Shown here piece by piece: positions 5,354 through 6,312 of a stretch of DNA of 6,312 nucleotides. The stretch is from Lachnospiraceae bacterium UBA1753 (lineage in GTDB: Bacteria > Bacillota > Clostridia > Lachnospirales > Lachnospiraceae). The position numbers were made by a program, and so were the translations under genes. Each line of letters starts with the position of its first letter. The first letter of the stretch is position 1. The stretch lies in contig DCHL01000185.1 of assembly GCA_002317595.1 (NCBI GenBank), positions 1-6,312 of the forward strand, in the 5' to 3' direction. The notes under the pieces were generated by a model, which was not told the origin of the DNA, did no database searches, and saw only the letters and a program-made list of their open reading frames with translations.

Positions 5354-6166
5354 ATGAAAAAGATTATTGCAATTACACTTTGTATGGCTATGACCGCTAT
5401 GATGCTTGTTGGTTGTGGCGCAGCTAAGGAGGCAGCTCCTGCAGAAACTCCTGCAGCAGAGGCAACAGCAGAGACACCCGCAGTTGAGACACTTACAGCA
5501 GGAAAGCTTATCGTTGGAACAAACGCAGCATTCCCTCCCTTCGAGTACGTAGGTGATGATGGAAAGCCTGATGGATTCGACATGGCACTTATTAAGGCAG
5601 TTGGCGAGAAGCTTGGTCTTGAGGTTGAGATTCAGGATATGGAGTTCTCTTCACTTGTTACATCAATCGGATCAAAGATTGACTGTGCTATCGCTGGTAT
5701 GACTGTAACTGAGGAGAGAAAGCAGATGGTTGATTTCTCAGACTCATATTATGAGGCAGTTCAGTTTGTGCTTGTTACTGCTGATTCTGATATTGCAGCA
5801 TCGGCTGACCTCTCAGGAAAGAACATCGGTGTTCAGCTTGGAACAACAGGTGACTTCATTGCTCAGGATATTGAAGGTGCAACAGTTAACTCTTACGATA
5901 AGGCAGTTGACGCAGTTAATGACCTTGTTAATGGACGTAATGATCTTGTTATTATCGACAAGAACCCTGCGCTTGTATTCGAGTCAAACTTCGAGGGCAA
6001 GGTAAAGGCAATCGACGGCGCTCAGTTCGAGTTCGAGCCTGAGAACTATGCAATTGCTCTTCCCAAGGATTCAGCACTCACAGATGCTGTAAACAAGGCT
6101 CTTGAGGAAATTAAGGCTGATGGTACTTTCGATGCTCTTGTAAAGCAGTACATCGAGGAGAACTAA
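5354..6166 (+). CDS. Amino-acid-type ABC transporter solute-binding lipoprotein (SBP family 3)
   Basis: A 270-residue extracytoplasmic receptor that captures a small solute, most likely a polar amino acid, and hands it to a membrane ABC importer. The N-terminus is a lipoprotein signal peptide: MKK, a hydrophobic stretch, then lipobox LVGC with Cys21 as the lipid-modified residue. An Ala/Glu/Pro/Thr-rich tether follows at about 22-46. The binding fold begins at GKLIVGTNAAFPPFEY (50-65), then GKPDGFDMALIKAVGEKLG (70-88) matching the family 3 signature region, and IAGMTVTEER (113-122), where Arg122 is in the position that usually binds the ligand carboxylate. The second lobe includes GVQLGTTGD and a VIIDKNPA segment typical of the family. 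The length is normal. No permease or ATPase gene is adjacent within the window, and a terminator follows at once, so it is either transcribed alone or its partners lie beyond the right edge. The exact ligand is unresolved. Confidence 0.95.
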   Translation: MKKIIAITLCMAMTAMMLVGCGAAKEAAPAETPAAEATAETPAVETLTAGKLIVGTNAAFPPFEYVGDDGKPDGFDMALIKAVGEKLGLEVEIQDMEFSSLVTSIGSKIDCAIAGMTVTEERKQMVDFSDSYYEAVQFVLVTADSDIAASADLSGKNIGVQLGTTGDFIAQDIEGATVNSYDKAVDAVNDLVNGRNDLVIIDKNPALVFESNFEGKVKAIDGAQFEFEPENYAIALPKDSALTDAVNKALEEIKADGTFDALVKQYIEEN

Positions 6167-6223
6167 TCAGATTTTGAGTTGACTCATTAATTGAGTTGCT
6201 TAATTTGAATATTTGAATGATGT

Positions 6224-6260
6224 GGCCCTTGTCTGAAGTGATTCAGGCAAGGGCCTTTTT
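6224..6260 (+). terminator. Intrinsic terminator after the solute-binding protein gene
   Basis: A 14-bp stem (6224-6237 with 6242-6255, one G-T wobble) closes on a GTGA loop, a GNRA-type tetraloop, and is followed by five T's. It starts 58 nt after the stop codon. It makes the binding-protein transcript monocistronic, or strongly biases expression towards it over any downstream transporter genes. Confidence 0.94.
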
Positions 6261-6312
6261 CAGACATAGAATGAGGGTATATTTCGAGAGTGCAACGGAG
6301 GAAGCAGAAACT

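Noticed and set aside
4888..5583. Long minus-strand reading frame (231 codons) and a plus-strand frame at 4934-5320 through the repeats
   Set aside because: Both are kept open by the 12-bp repeat, give low-complexity 4-residue repeats, lack good ribosome-binding sites, and one runs antisense into the binding-protein gene.
6271..6312. Start of a new gene at ATG 6271
   Set aside because: The frame is open to the edge but only 14 codons are visible and no ribosome-binding site precedes it. The GGAGG at 6297-6301 more likely serves a start just beyond the window.

Overview
This is a stretch of a low-to-moderate G+C Gram-positive (Firmicutes) chromosome. It has strong AAGGAGG-type ribosome-binding sites, a near-consensus vegetative promoter, intrinsic terminators, and a Cys-lipoprotein solute-binding protein with an Ala/Glu/Pro/Thr-rich linker. 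A Lachnospiraceae-like rumen or gut clostridium (Butyrivibrio or Pseudobutyrivibrio type) is my best guess, from codon bias and gene style only; I could not search a database.

Layout: (1) 1-2465 holds two translationally coupled ABC exporter half-transporters, the first cut by the left edge. Their motif differences are complementary and point to a heterodimeric exporter of the TM287/288, BmrCD, LmrCD type, with one degenerate and one catalytic ATP site. (2) 2466-2730 is an intergenic leader with a duplicated 35-bp element and a near-perfect sigma-70 type promoter (TTGACA-17 bp-TAAAAT). (3) 2731-4413 is a full-length phospho-sugar mutase (phosphoglucomutase/phosphomannomutase, PgcA-like), closed by a strong hairpin terminator. 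(4) 4486-5353 is about 870 bases without a credible gene. It is packed with layered repeats: two short tandem duplications, then eight evenly spaced 38-nt inverted-repeat units (GTATNGGCT, 20 nt, AGCCNATAC), then seven copies of a 12-bp repeat, then the leader of the next gene. (5) 5354-6166 is a family 3 amino-acid-type solute-binding lipoprotein, with its own terminator directly after it. (6) 6261-6312 has no assignable gene; a GGAGG near the edge suggests another gene starts just outside.

The genes are three separate transcription units: export (ABC pair), central sugar-phosphate metabolism (mutase) and nutrient capture (binding protein). The proteins are ordinary. The unusual part is the 4566-5027 array. 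Sixteen copies of a 9-nt half-site alternate in orientation, with an invariant 29-nt step inside each unit and either about 25-26 or 35-36 nt between units. The loops diverge while the arms and distances persist. This could be a multi-site protein-binding array, a structured RNA or a BIME-like mosaic repeat; the sequence alone does not decide which.
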